Shown piece after piece: positions 1 through 6,417 of a stretch of 10,843 bases of DNA. The translations under genes were made by a program, and so were the position numbers. The notes below the pieces were generated by a model that saw only the letters and a program-made list of their open reading frames with translations, did no database searches and had not been told where the DNA came from. Numbering within the stretch: position 1 is the first letter of the stretch; every line of letters begins with the position of its first letter. Where the stretch lies: NCBI GenBank assembly GCA_003105245.1, contig PQAI01000284.1, positions 5,289 through 16,131 on the forward strand. The letters are read 5' to 3'. The DNA is from Betaproteobacteria bacterium (GTDB lineage: Bacteria; Pseudomonadota; Gammaproteobacteria; Burkholderiales; Usitatibacteraceae).

Positions 1-1201
1 CCTCGCCCGGGTTCTCCACCCGGATCGCCACGCGGCCCGCGGGCCGCGATTCGATGCGGACCTCGACGCGCCCGCCCGGCGCGGTGTGCGCGACCGCGTT
101 GGACAGGAGGTTGCCCAGCGCGCGGCGCAGCATGAGCCGGTCGCCGTCGACGTCGCCCTCGCCGACGCACGCGAGCGCCACGCCGCGCTCCTCGACGAAG
201 GCGTCGTAGAAGTCGAAGAGCTCCCGGACCTCCTTCGCGAGGTCGATCCTCTCCACCGACGGGATGATCTGGCCGTGGTCGGCCTTCGCCAGGAACAGCA
301 TGTCCGAGACCGTGCGCGCCAGCCGGTCGCACTCCTCCAGGCTGGAATAGAGCACTTCCCGGTATTCGTCCGCCGAGCGCGAGCGCGAGAGCGCCACCTC
401 GGTCTGGGTCATCACGTTGCTGAGCGGCGTCTTGAACTCGTGCGCGAGGTCCGAGGAGAAGTCCGACAGGCGCCGGAACGAGTCCTCCAGGCGGGCGAGC
501 ATGCCGTTGAAGGCCGTTGCCAGCTCGACGAGCTCGGCCGGGAGCGTCTCGACGCGCAGGCGGTCGTGCAGCCGGCTCGCGCTGATGCTGCCCGCCACCG
601 CCGTCATCTCGCGCACGGGCGACAGGCCCCGCCTCGCGGCCACCCACCCGAGGACGGCGGTGAGGAGCGCGCCGGCGGCGATCGAGGCCCAGAGGCTGCG
701 GATGAAGGCGTCGAGGAACGCGATGTGGTGGTCGATGCTCACCGCCACCGCCACGTTGGCCCGCGGCAGCTCGGGATAGCCCGTCGCCACGCTCTGCATG
801 GTTCCGCGGAACGCGTGGTTGCCGTGCCGCCAGGTGGCGATGTCGGGGGAGGCGGGCAGCCCCTCGGCGAGCTTCAGGGGGAAGTCCTCGGCGGGAAAGG
901 CCACTTCCGCCGAGGCGAAGAGGAGCTTTCCGTCCGGCGACGAGATGCGCACGCCCAGGTGCGAGTGGCCGATGAACGCGTCGTCCATCCGCCCCGGCAT
1001 GGCGGCGAAGTCCTCCGCCGTGCGGATCTTGGCCAGGGTGTGGCGGACGAGCTCCACCTTGCCCAGCAGCTCGTCGCGGTCGATCTCGACGAAGTGGGCC
1101 TGCACGGCCGCGCTCACGAGGTAGCCCAGCACGACGAGCACCGCGGTCGACGCCGTCCCGAAGAGCAGCGTGAGCCGCAGCGTGAGCGACGGCCGGCGCA
1201 T
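1..1201 (-). CDS. copS: Heavy-metal sensor histidine kinase, CusS/CopS type (3' end cut by window edge)
   Basis: Inner-membrane sensor kinase that would detect periplasmic copper or silver and phosphorylate the adjacent regulator. Reading down from 1201, 400 codons stay open to the window edge. Visible parts are a short cytoplasmic N-terminus, TM1 at about residues 9-33, a periplasmic sensor region of about 130 residues, TM2 at about 166-190, a HAMP linker, and a HisKA H-box with His254 in DLAHEFKTPLSN. The N-box (LGNLLSNAVAH, with Asn364 and Asn368) follows. The ATP-binding G boxes lie beyond the window. The start ATG at 1201-1199 shares one base with the regulator's TGA stop (TGATG), a sign of translational coupling. 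Family assignment rests on the order and on H-box and HAMP resemblance to the CzcS/SilS/CopS group. The exact metal cannot be read from sequence, and cusS is an equally valid name. Confidence 0.93.
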   Translation of the reverse strand, partial: MRRPSLTLRLTLLFGTASTAVLVVLGYLVSAAVQAHFVEIDRDELLGKVELVRHTLAKIRTAEDFAAMPGRMDDAFIGHSHLGVRISSPDGKLLFASAEVAFPAEDFPLKLAEGLPASPDIATWRHGNHAFRGTMQSVATGYPELPRANVAVAVSIDHHIAFLDAFIRSLWASIAAGALLTAVLGWVAARRGLSPVREMTAVAGSISASRLHDRLRVETLPAELVELATAFNGMLARLEDSFRRLSDFSSDLAHEFKTPLSNVMTQTEVALSRSRSADEYREVLYSSLEECDRLARTVSDMLFLAKADHGQIIPSVERIDLAKEVRELFDFYDAFVEERGVALACVGEGDVDGDRLMLRRALGNLLSNAVAHTAPGGRVEVRIESRPAGRVAIRVENPGE

Positions 1202-1881
1202 CAGCGCGTTTCCGGCGTCTCGAGGACGTATCCCATGCCGCGCACGGTCTGGATGAGCTTGGGCTCGAAGCCGTCGTCGATCTTGGCGCGCAGACGCCGC
1301 ACCGCCACCTCGATGACGTTGGTATCGCTGTCGAAATTCATGTCCCACACCTGGGAGGCGATGAGGGAGCGCGGAAGCACCTCGTCGTGGCGGCGCATGA
1401 GGAGCTCGAGCAGGAGGAACTCCTTGGCGGTGAGGTCGATGCGCTTGCCGGCGCGGTGCACCCGGCGGCGCAGGAGGTCCAACTCAACGTCGGCGACGCG
1501 AAGCACCTCCGGCTCCGTGGCTCGCCCCCGGCGAAGCAGCGTGCGGACGCGGGCCAGCAGCTCCGAGAAGGCGAAGGGCTTCACCAGGTAGTCGTCGGCT
1601 CCCAGCTCGAGCCCCTTCACCCGGTCCTCGACCTGGCTTCGCGCGGTGAGGAAGAGCACCGGCATCATCCGGCCTTCCTTGCGCAGCGAGCGCAGCACGC
1701 CCCACCCGTCGAGCCCAGGGAGCATCACGTCCAGGATCACGAGGTCGTAGTCCTCGCTCGTGGCCTGGTGCAGGCCGTCGGGGCCGTTGCGCGCAAGGTC
1801 CACGACGAACCCCGCCTCCGCGAGGCCCTGCTTCAGGTAATCGCCGGTCTTGGGCTCGTCTTCGACGACGAGGATCTTCAC
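1201..1881 (-). CDS. copR: Heavy-metal response regulator, OmpR family (CusR/CopR type)
   Basis: Cytoplasmic DNA-binding regulator, partner of the kinase at 1-1201. It would bind operators in the cluster once phosphorylated. The 226-residue product begins KILVVEDEP at residue 2. It has a receiver domain with acidic pair Glu7/Asp8, phosphoacceptor Asp51 in VILDVMLPG, Thr79 and Lys101 (VKPF). A C-terminal winged-helix domain follows, ending with VRRLRAKID and [10 protein letters not shown] chose the GTG at 1881 because it has GGAG 5 bases upstream and gives the N-terminus usual for this family. A GTG at 1896 is also in frame and would add five residues, but has no visible ribosome binding site. 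The gene is divergent from the copper genes starting at 2010, so the gap between them probably holds the promoters of both units. copR, cusR and silR are all used for this family. Confidence 0.95.
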   Translation of the reverse strand: MKILVVEDEPKTGDYLKQGLAEAGFVVDLARNGPDGLHQATSEDYDLVILDVMLPGLDGWGVLRSLRKEGRMMPVLFLTARSQVEDRVKGLELGADDYLVKPFAFSELLARVRTLLRRGRATEPEVLRVADVELDLLRRRVHRAGKRIDLTAKEFLLLELLMRRHDEVLPRSLIASQVWDMNFDSDTNVIEVAVRRLRAKIDDGFEPKLIQTVRGMGYVLETPETR

Positions 1882-1886
1882 TGCGG

Positions 1887-1892
1887 CTCCAG
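1887..1892 (-). promoter_or_regulatory. Ribosome binding site deciding the regulator start
   Basis: On the minus strand this reads CTGGAG, and its GGAG core ends 5 bases before the GTG at 1881. The longer in-frame GTG at 1896 has no purine-rich stretch at a workable distance, so the shorter regulator is preferred. Confidence 0.6.
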
Positions 1893-1947
1893 TCACTGGG
1901 TGGTCGACGGACGCATTCTCGCGCCGCGCCCGCCGGGGCGGACGAAG

Positions 1948-1973
1948 GCTTACCGGATTGTAATGTCCCTGTC
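1948..1973. promoter_or_regulatory. Candidate response-regulator operator in the divergent control region
   Basis: The segment contains TTAC, six bases, then GTAA (1950-1963), an imperfect inverted repeat, followed by TGTC twice at 6-base spacing (1964-1973). TTAC/GTAA and TGTC/TGTCAG elements resemble published CopR/CusR-type boxes in spirit, but I cannot match a consensus exactly. The 11-base word GCTTACCGGAT at 1948-1958 recurs as its reverse complement at 9132-9142, in the other large divergent gap. The site is 52 bases before the ATG at 2010 and 67 bases before the regulator start, so it could serve both transcripts. Whether the local regulator binds it is inference. Confidence 0.5.
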
Positions 1974-2009
1974 AGCCGAGGGTCGGCGTGGGAGAACCAA
2001 CATTCCCCC

Positions 2010-2348
2010 ATGAAATCTCGTTCGATCGGTCCGGCTGCCATCCTGCTCGCCCTCGCGCTGCCGGCGCACGCCCAGCCGCCGGTAGGCGCGGCAGCGAAGA
2101 ACCCGGGAGACCCGGGCGCGCAGGTCCCGTCGCTGCAATACAGCTCGCCTTTCGCCGGCTATCGCCCGTTCGCCGCCGGCGCCGTGGGCCCGTGGAAGGA
2201 CATGAACGACGAGGTGGCGCGCATCGGGGGCTGGAAGGCCTACGCGCGCGAAGCCTACGAGGCCTCGAAGCAGGCGGCGCCGGCGACCGACGGGGCCGCG
2301 AACGCTCCGGCGGTGCCGAAGGAATCGCCAGGGCCGAAGGCGAACTAG
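2010..2348 (+). CDS. Small exported hypothetical protein, first gene of the copper operon
   Basis: 112 residues. A Sec signal peptide (KSR, a hydrophobic stretch, then AHAQ) should be cleaved after about residue 21, leaving a periplasmic protein of about 90 residues. The centre carries a distinctive aromatic block (SLQYSSPFAGYRPF, then VGPWKDMNDEVARIGGWKAY) and the C-terminus is low-complexity and rich in Ala and Pro. I recall similar small proteins preceding TolC-family genes in betaproteobacterial copper clusters, but know of no assigned function. There are no Cys or His residues and few Met, so it is not an obvious metal chelator. The ATG at 2010 has only a distant purine stretch (GGGAG at 1990-1994, 15 bases away). 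No better start is visible, and upstream in-frame codons give no start with a good site. The next gene begins 3 bases after its stop, so the two are co-transcribed. Confidence 0.8.
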   Translation: MKSRSIGPAAILLALALPAHAQPPVGAAAKNPGDPGAQVPSLQYSSPFAGYRPFAAGAVGPWKDMNDEVARIGGWKAYAREAYEASKQAAPATDGAANAPAVPKESPGPKAN

Positions 2349-2351
2349 GCC

Positions 2352-3773
2352 ATGCACGCCCGCCGGCGCTTCGTCCAAAGGTTCGCCGCCACCGCGCTGG
2401 CCGCGGCCACGCTGGCCGGCTGCGCTTCCTTCGCGCCCGACGGCGGCTTCGGCCCGGTCCGGGACGCCGTGCAGGAGCGCATCGGCAAGGAAGCCGCCTG
2501 GGTGCGCAACGACGACGAACGGGCGGCCCTCGACGGTCGCGTCGCGCAGCTGCTGGCCAAGGGGCCGCTCTCGGCGGACGACGCGGTGCAGGTGGCTCTC
2601 CTCAACAACCGCGGCCTCCAGGCGGACCTCGCGCACTTGGGGCTGGCCGAGGCCGACCTCGTGCAGGCGGGCAGGCTGCCCAACCCGCGCATCGCCCTTC
2701 ACCGCGTGCCCGACGAGCACCACTACAAGTTCGAGCAGGCGCTCTCCTTCAACATCTTCTCGCTCGTGACGATGCCGCTCGCCACGGGGGTGGAGAGGCG
2801 GCGCTTCGCGGCCGCGCAGCAACGCGCGATCCTCGACGTCCTGCGCCTGGCGTCCGAGACGCGCAAGGCGTGGGTCGCGGCGGTGGGCGCGGAAGAGTCG
2901 CTTCGCTACATGCGCCAGGTGAGGCTCGCGGCCGACGCCGGCGCGGAGCTCGCGGCCCGGATGGCCAAGGCCGGCAACTGGAGCGCGCTCGCCCGGGCGA
3001 GGGAACAGGGTTTCTACGCGGACGCGGCGCTTGCCGTCGCGCGCGCCGAACAGGCCGCGAGCAGCAGCCGGGAGCGGCTCACGCGCTTGCTGGGGCTCTG
3101 GGGAGACCAGGCCGGCTACGCGCTCCCGGAGCGCCTTCCCGACCTGCCCGCGCAGCCGCAGGACCGCCCCGCCATCGAGCGCGAGGCCATCGCCAGCCGC
3201 CTCGACGTGCGCGCCGCCGTGCTCGACACGCAGGCCGTGGCCGCGAACCTGGGCCTCTCGGAGGCCACGCGCTTCATCAACGTGCTCGAGGTCGGCGCGA
3301 GCCGCGAGAAGGAGGGGCGCGACGAGCCCTGGGCGAGGGGCTACGAGATCGCGCTGGAGCTGCCGCTCTTCGACTTCGGGACCGCGCGCGTGGCCATGGC
3401 CGAGACGCTCTACCGCCAGTCGCTCGACCGCGCGGCGCAGGCGGCGATCGACGCGCGCTCGGAAGTGCGCGAGGCCTACCGCCACTACCGCCTCGCGCAC
3501 GACATCGCGCGGCACTACCGCGACGAGATCGTGCCGCTGCGAAAGCGCATCGCGGAGGAGAACCTGCTGCGCTACAACGGCATGCTCATCGGCGTCTTCG
3601 ACCTGCTGGCGGACGCCCGCTCGCAGATCGCGAGCGTCACCGGCTACGTCGAGGCGCTGCGCGATTTCTGGATCGCCGAGGCCGACCTCGGCATGGCCAT
3701 GATCGGGCGCACGGCCCCGCCGGCGGTGGCGCGCGCGGCCCTCCCGCAGGCCGAGCCCGGCGGCGGCCACTGA
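2352..3773 (+). CDS. TolC-family outer-membrane efflux lipoprotein
   Basis: 473 residues. The N-terminus is a lipoprotein signal with lipobox LAGC and Cys24 as the lipid-modified residue. The rest has the long amphipathic alpha-helical pattern of outer-membrane efflux proteins: two repeats with Leu/Ala-rich coiled coils (around residues 75-240 and 265-450), a conserved-looking LNNRGLQADLAHLGLAEAD stretch near the start of the first repeat and YRHYRLAHDIARHY in the second. TolC-family proteins form trimeric channels across the outer membrane and periplasm, usually docking to an RND or ABC pump through a membrane-fusion protein. No such partner lies in this window. Here it sits between the small hypothetical gene (3-base gap) and the multicopper oxidase (15-base gap). 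It may occupy the place that PcoB/CopB holds in other copper operons, which is inference. GAAGG 11 bases upstream is a weak ribosome site. Confidence 0.92.
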   Translation: MHARRRFVQRFAATALAAATLAGCASFAPDGGFGPVRDAVQERIGKEAAWVRNDDERAALDGRVAQLLAKGPLSADDAVQVALLNNRGLQADLAHLGLAEADLVQAGRLPNPRIALHRVPDEHHYKFEQALSFNIFSLVTMPLATGVERRRFAAAQQRAILDVLRLASETRKAWVAAVGAEESLRYMRQVRLAADAGAELAARMAKAGNWSALARAREQGFYADAALAVARAEQAASSSRERLTRLLGLWGDQAGYALPERLPDLPAQPQDRPAIEREAIASRLDVRAAVLDTQAVAANLGLSEATRFINVLEVGASREKEGRDEPWARGYEIALELPLFDFGTARVAMAETLYRQSLDRAAQAAIDARSEVREAYRHYRLAHDIARHYRDEIVPLRKRIAEENLLRYNGMLIGVFDLLADARSQIASVTGYVEALRDFWIAEADLGMAMIGRTAPPAVARAALPQAEPGGGH

Positions 3774-3788
3774 GGCGAGGAAACGACG

Positions 3789-5201
3789 ATGGCATCGCGA
3801 CGCGACTTCTTCAGGAACGCCGGGATCGCCGGCGCGGCCGTGGCCGCCGCTTCGGTGAGCCGGGTGGCGCTCGCGGCGCTGCCGGAGCCGGTAATCATGG
3901 ACAAGGCGGAGACGCAGCCGCCCCTCGTTCCCGCCAACGGCCGTCCCTACAACCCCGTGGTGACGCTCAACGGCTGGACGCTGCCCTGGCGCATGAACAA
4001 GGGCGTGAAGGAATTCCACCTCGTGGCCGAGCCCGTGATCCGCGAGATCGCCCCGGGCATGAAGGCGCACCTGTGGGGCTACAACGGGCAGAGCCCGGGC
4101 CCGACGATCGAGGTGGTCGAGGGCGATCGCGTGCGGATCTTCGTCACCAATCGCCTCCCCGAGCACACCACCATCCACTGGCACGGCCAGCGCATCCCCA
4201 ACGGCATGGACGGCGTGGGCGGCCTGAACCAGCCGCAGATCCCCGTGGGCAAGACGTACGTGTACGAGTTCGTCGCGCGCCGTCCCGGCACCTTCATGTA
4301 CCACCCGCACGCCGACGAGATGACGCAGATGGCCATGGGGATGATGGGGTTCTGGGTGACGCACCCCAAGGGCGCGCATCCGCTCATCGAGGCCGTGGAC
4401 CGCGATTTCTGCTTCCTGCTGAACGCCTACGACATCGACCCCGGCAGCTTCACGCCGAAGGTCAACACGATGCTCGACTTCAACCTGTGGACGTGGAACA
4501 GCCGCGCCTTCCCGGGCATCGACTCGCTCAACGTGCGACTGGGCGACAAGGTGCGGATCCGCATCGGCAACCTCACGATGACCAACCACCCCATCCACCT
4601 GCACGGCCATGAATTCCTGGTGACCGGCACCGACGGAGGGCCCACGCCCCTATCGACCCGCTGGTACGAGGTGACCACGGACGTGGCGGTCGGGCAGATG
4701 CGGCAGATCGAGCTCCTGGCGGACGAGGAGGGCGACTGGGCCTTCCACTGCCACAAGTCGCACCACACGATGAACGCCATGGGCCACGGCGTGCCCACGA
4801 TGATCGGCGTGGACCACCGCGAGGTCGTGAAGACCATCACCTCGCTCATTCCCGACTACATGGTCATGGGCGAGCGCGGGATGGCCGACATGGGCGAGAT
4901 GGAGATGCCGCTGCCGGACAACACGCTGCCCATGATGACCGGCACCGGCCCCTACGGGCCGGTCGAGATGGGTGGCATGTTCACCGTGTTCAAGGTGCGC
5001 CGCGACCAGAAGCCGGGCGACTACAAGGATCCCGGCTGGTACAAGCAGCCGCCGGGCACGCAGGCCTACGAGTGGACGGGCCCGCTCGCGCAACCGGCCC
5101 GCTTCAAGTCCGAGGGCGGGCAGTCGATGCCCGCCGCCGGAAAGCCCGCGGCCGCCGAGGTCAAGGTGCGCAAGCCCGACGGGCATTCCGGACACCACTG
5201 A
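3789..5201 (+). CDS. Tat-exported two-domain multicopper oxidase with Met-rich C-terminal extension
   Basis: 470 residues; probably oxidises Cu(I) to Cu(II) in the periplasm using O2. The Tat signal is RRDFFRN with AxA-type cleavage near residue 30. Copper ligands are visible: HWHG (His130, His132), HPH (His172, His174), HPIHLHGH (His267, His270, His272) and HCHKSHH through Met331 (His320, Cys321, His322, His326, axial Met331). Only about 93 residues separate HPH from HPIHLHG, too few for the middle domain of CueO or PcoA. Domain 1 has HPH where a type-1 site would have HCH. This is the pattern of a type B two-domain oxidase, with type-1 copper only in domain 2. After the last site come about 125 extra residues, Met-rich at 358-397 and ending GHSGHH. 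I recall this tail as a feature of a subfamily in copper clusters. GAGG 8 bases upstream supports the start. The cupredoxin gene begins 8 bases after the stop. Confidence 0.93.
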   Translation: MASRRDFFRNAGIAGAAVAAASVSRVALAALPEPVIMDKAETQPPLVPANGRPYNPVVTLNGWTLPWRMNKGVKEFHLVAEPVIREIAPGMKAHLWGYNGQSPGPTIEVVEGDRVRIFVTNRLPEHTTIHWHGQRIPNGMDGVGGLNQPQIPVGKTYVYEFVARRPGTFMYHPHADEMTQMAMGMMGFWVTHPKGAHPLIEAVDRDFCFLLNAYDIDPGSFTPKVNTMLDFNLWTWNSRAFPGIDSLNVRLGDKVRIRIGNLTMTNHPIHLHGHEFLVTGTDGGPTPLSTRWYEVTTDVAVGQMRQIELLADEEGDWAFHCHKSHHTMNAMGHGVPTMIGVDHREVVKTITSLIPDYMVMGERGMADMGEMEMPLPDNTLPMMTGTGPYGPVEMGGMFTVFKVRRDQKPGDYKDPGWYKQPPGTQAYEWTGPLAQPARFKSEGGQSMPAAGKPAAAEVKVRKPDGHSGHH

Positions 5202-5209
5202 TTTCGACG

Positions 5210-5707
5210 ATGAGGAGAGTTGCCTTGAGAATGCTCGCTGCCGCCGCGCTGTCCCTCGCATCGGTCGCCGTCCTGGCCCACGGGCCGGAGAAGCACGACA
5301 ACGCGCCGAAGCCCATCTCCGCGGAGGAGCATCCCTGGGGCCGCCAGGGCGACCCCAAGAAGGCGACGCGCACCGTCGCCATCGGCATGAGCGACGCGAT
5401 GCGCTTCTCCCCGGCCGAGGTGCGCGTGAAGCAGGGCGAGACCGTGCGCTTCGTCGTGAAGAACGGCGGCAAGGCGATGCACGAGATGGTGATCGGCACC
5501 CTCGCCGAGCTCAAGGCGCACGGCGAGCTCATGAAGAAGCACCCCAACATGGAGCACGACGAGCCCTACATGGCCCACGTAGCGCCCGGCAAGTCGCAGG
5601 AGATCGTCTGGACCTTCACGAAGGCGGGCGAGTTCCACTTCGGCTGCCTGGTGCCGGGCCACTTCGACGCCGGGATGATCGGCCGGATCGTCGTCGCCGC
5701 GAATTGA
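5210..5707 (+). CDS. Periplasmic cupredoxin-family copper-binding protein (CopI-like)
   Basis: 165 residues from the ATG at 5210. A signal peptide runs to about residue 23 (VAVLAHG). The mature part is a single cupredoxin fold: a His-containing N-terminal strand, VRVKQGETVRFVVKN at about 71-85, then the type-1 copper set His91 (MHEM), Cys146, His151 and Met156 in FGCLVPGHFDAGM. A His/Met-rich insertion lies between (His104, Met108, His111, Met114, His116, Met121, His123). The family matches the cupredoxin-like copper tolerance proteins, of which CopI of Rubrivivax is a named example. Likely roles are periplasmic Cu binding or electron transfer to the neighbouring oxidase. The start is uncertain. 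ATG 5210 has no clear ribosome site, TTG 5225 has AGGAGAG 5 bases upstream, and ATG 5231 has the same site at 11 bases. All three keep a usable signal peptide. It is co-transcribed with the oxidase. Confidence 0.9.
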   Translation: MRRVALRMLAAAALSLASVAVLAHGPEKHDNAPKPISAEEHPWGRQGDPKKATRTVAIGMSDAMRFSPAEVRVKQGETVRFVVKNGGKAMHEMVIGTLAELKAHGELMKKHPNMEHDEPYMAHVAPGKSQEIVWTFTKAGEFHFGCLVPGHFDAGMIGRIVVAAN

Positions 5708-5744
5708 CCGTTCCTTTCCACCCCCACATTCCCAGGAGCAGACC

Positions 5745-6089
5745 ATGAAGTCGATCGCTTTCGTCGCAACCCTCGCCGCTTTCGCCGCGGGCAGCGCCGC
5801 GGCCCAGATGCACCACCACGGACATCACGACGCCTCGCCGCCCACGTTGTCGCAGGCCGCGGCTGCGCCCCTCGCCGAGGGCGAAGTGCGCAAGATCGAC
5901 AAGGGCGCCGGGAAGATCACGCTCAAGCATGGCCCGATCAAGAGCATCGACATGCCGCCGATGACGATGGTCTTCCAGGTGAAGGACAAAGCCTTCCTCG
6001 ACAAGGTCAAGGAGGGCGACAAGGTGCGCTTCGCGGCCGAGGAGAAGGCCGGCGCCTACGTCGTCACCGCCATCGAGGCGGCGAAGTAG
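5745..6089 (+). CDS. CusF-like periplasmic copper-binding protein
   Basis: 114 residues. A signal peptide ends near AAAQ (residue 21), followed by a His-rich segment (MHHHGHH, residues 22-28), a linker and a CusF-type OB-fold domain at about 44-112. CusF binds Cu(I) or Ag(I) through one His, two Met and a Trp that stacks on the metal. Here the matching run is HGPIKSIDMPPMTM with His62, Met73 and Met75. The Trp position is occupied by Met70, so the site could have three Met and one His. This replacement also occurs in other CusF-family proteins. The likely role is periplasmic Cu(I) chaperone, and with no CusB or CusA here the delivery target is unknown. The start has AGGAG 6 bases upstream. 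It is the last gene before the strong hairpin at 6114-6150, so it probably ends the first transcription unit. Confidence 0.92.
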   Translation: MKSIAFVATLAAFAAGSAAAQMHHHGHHDASPPTLSQAAAAPLAEGEVRKIDKGAGKITLKHGPIKSIDMPPMTMVFQVKDKAFLDKVKEGDKVRFAAEEKAGAYVVTAIEAAK

Positions 6090-6113
6090 CGGTCGCATCG
6101 CTGCCGCTCGGTT

Positions 6114-6150
6114 GCCCCTCCGGCACGCGCCCCGCGCGTGCCGGAGGGGC
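6114..6150 (+). terminator. Strong GC hairpin, candidate terminator or attenuator
   Basis: A perfect 16-base inverted repeat (6114-6129 and 6135-6150, arms GCCCCTCCGGCACGCG and its complement) surrounds a 5-base loop. It starts 25 bases after the CusF-like stop. No T-run follows on the plus strand, and none precedes it in a way that would serve the minus strand, so it is not a textbook intrinsic terminator. GC-rich bacteria often use such stems to end or stabilise transcripts. It probably reduces read-through into the DUF2933 and ATPase genes or protects the 3' end of the upstream mRNA. Confidence 0.7.
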
Positions 6151-6167
6151 CATTGCATTCGGGCGTG

Positions 6168-6176
6168 AAAGGAGGT
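6168..6176 (+). promoter_or_regulatory. Near-consensus ribosome binding site for the DUF2933 gene
   Basis: AAAGGAGGT matches the anti-Shine-Dalgarno complement almost perfectly, and its GGAGG core lies 7 bases before the ATG at 6183. It fixes that start over an upstream in-frame GTG at 6138 that lies inside the hairpin. It is the strongest ribosome site I see in the window. Confidence 0.85.
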
Positions 6177-6182
6177 CGGACC

Positions 6183-6392
6183 ATGGACGATCACAACCCC
6201 GGAAGCCGGGGATCCGGAAGGCACGCCCTTCTCGGTGCGTGCGCGATGCTCGCGCTGATCGGGCTCTACTTCCTGCTGCGGGAGCACTGGGGCCACGTGG
6301 CGGGATGGTGGCCCTACCTGCTCCTTCTCGCATGCCCCCTCATGCATGTCTTCATGCACGACGGTCACGGACACGATCACCGGGAGAAATAG
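6183..6392 (+). CDS. DUF2933-type small membrane protein
   Basis: 69 residues with two predicted membrane helices (about 14-32 and 40-58) and a short charged, His-rich tail. The second helix ends [16 protein letters not shown], carrying Cys51, Met54, His55, Met58, His59 and three more His. This CPLMH-M-H-rich ending with two short helices fits DUF2933, a family of miniproteins often found beside copper or heavy-metal genes, whose function is not established. Potential soft-metal ligands at the membrane surface suggest a copper-binding or ATPase-accessory role, which is inference. A near-consensus ribosome site lies 7 bases upstream, and the ATPase gene begins 25 bases after the stop, so the two are probably co-transcribed. 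Confidence 0.88.
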   Translation: MDDHNPGSRGSGRHALLGACAMLALIGLYFLLREHWGHVAGWWPYLLLLACPLMHVFMHDGHGHDHREK

Positions 6393-6417
6393 CGCCCGGC
6401 CTGACGGAGTTCATGCC

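Noticed and set aside
86..1591. Plus-strand open frame opposite the kinase and regulator
   Set aside because: The kinase and regulator have unmistakable H-box, receiver and winged-helix motifs on the minus strand, and the plus-strand product shows only composition-driven residues.
1950..4610. Very long minus-strand open frame opposite the hypothetical, TolC and oxidase genes
   Set aside because: It is antisense to three well-supported genes. Its product is Arg/His/Ala-rich with no recognisable domain, and long antisense frames are expected in such GC-rich coding DNA.
1988..4612. Very long plus-strand open frame overlapping the same three genes in another frame
   Set aside because: The translation is low-complexity Arg/Gly/Ala and crosses the boundaries of three real genes with clear motifs and ribosome sites.
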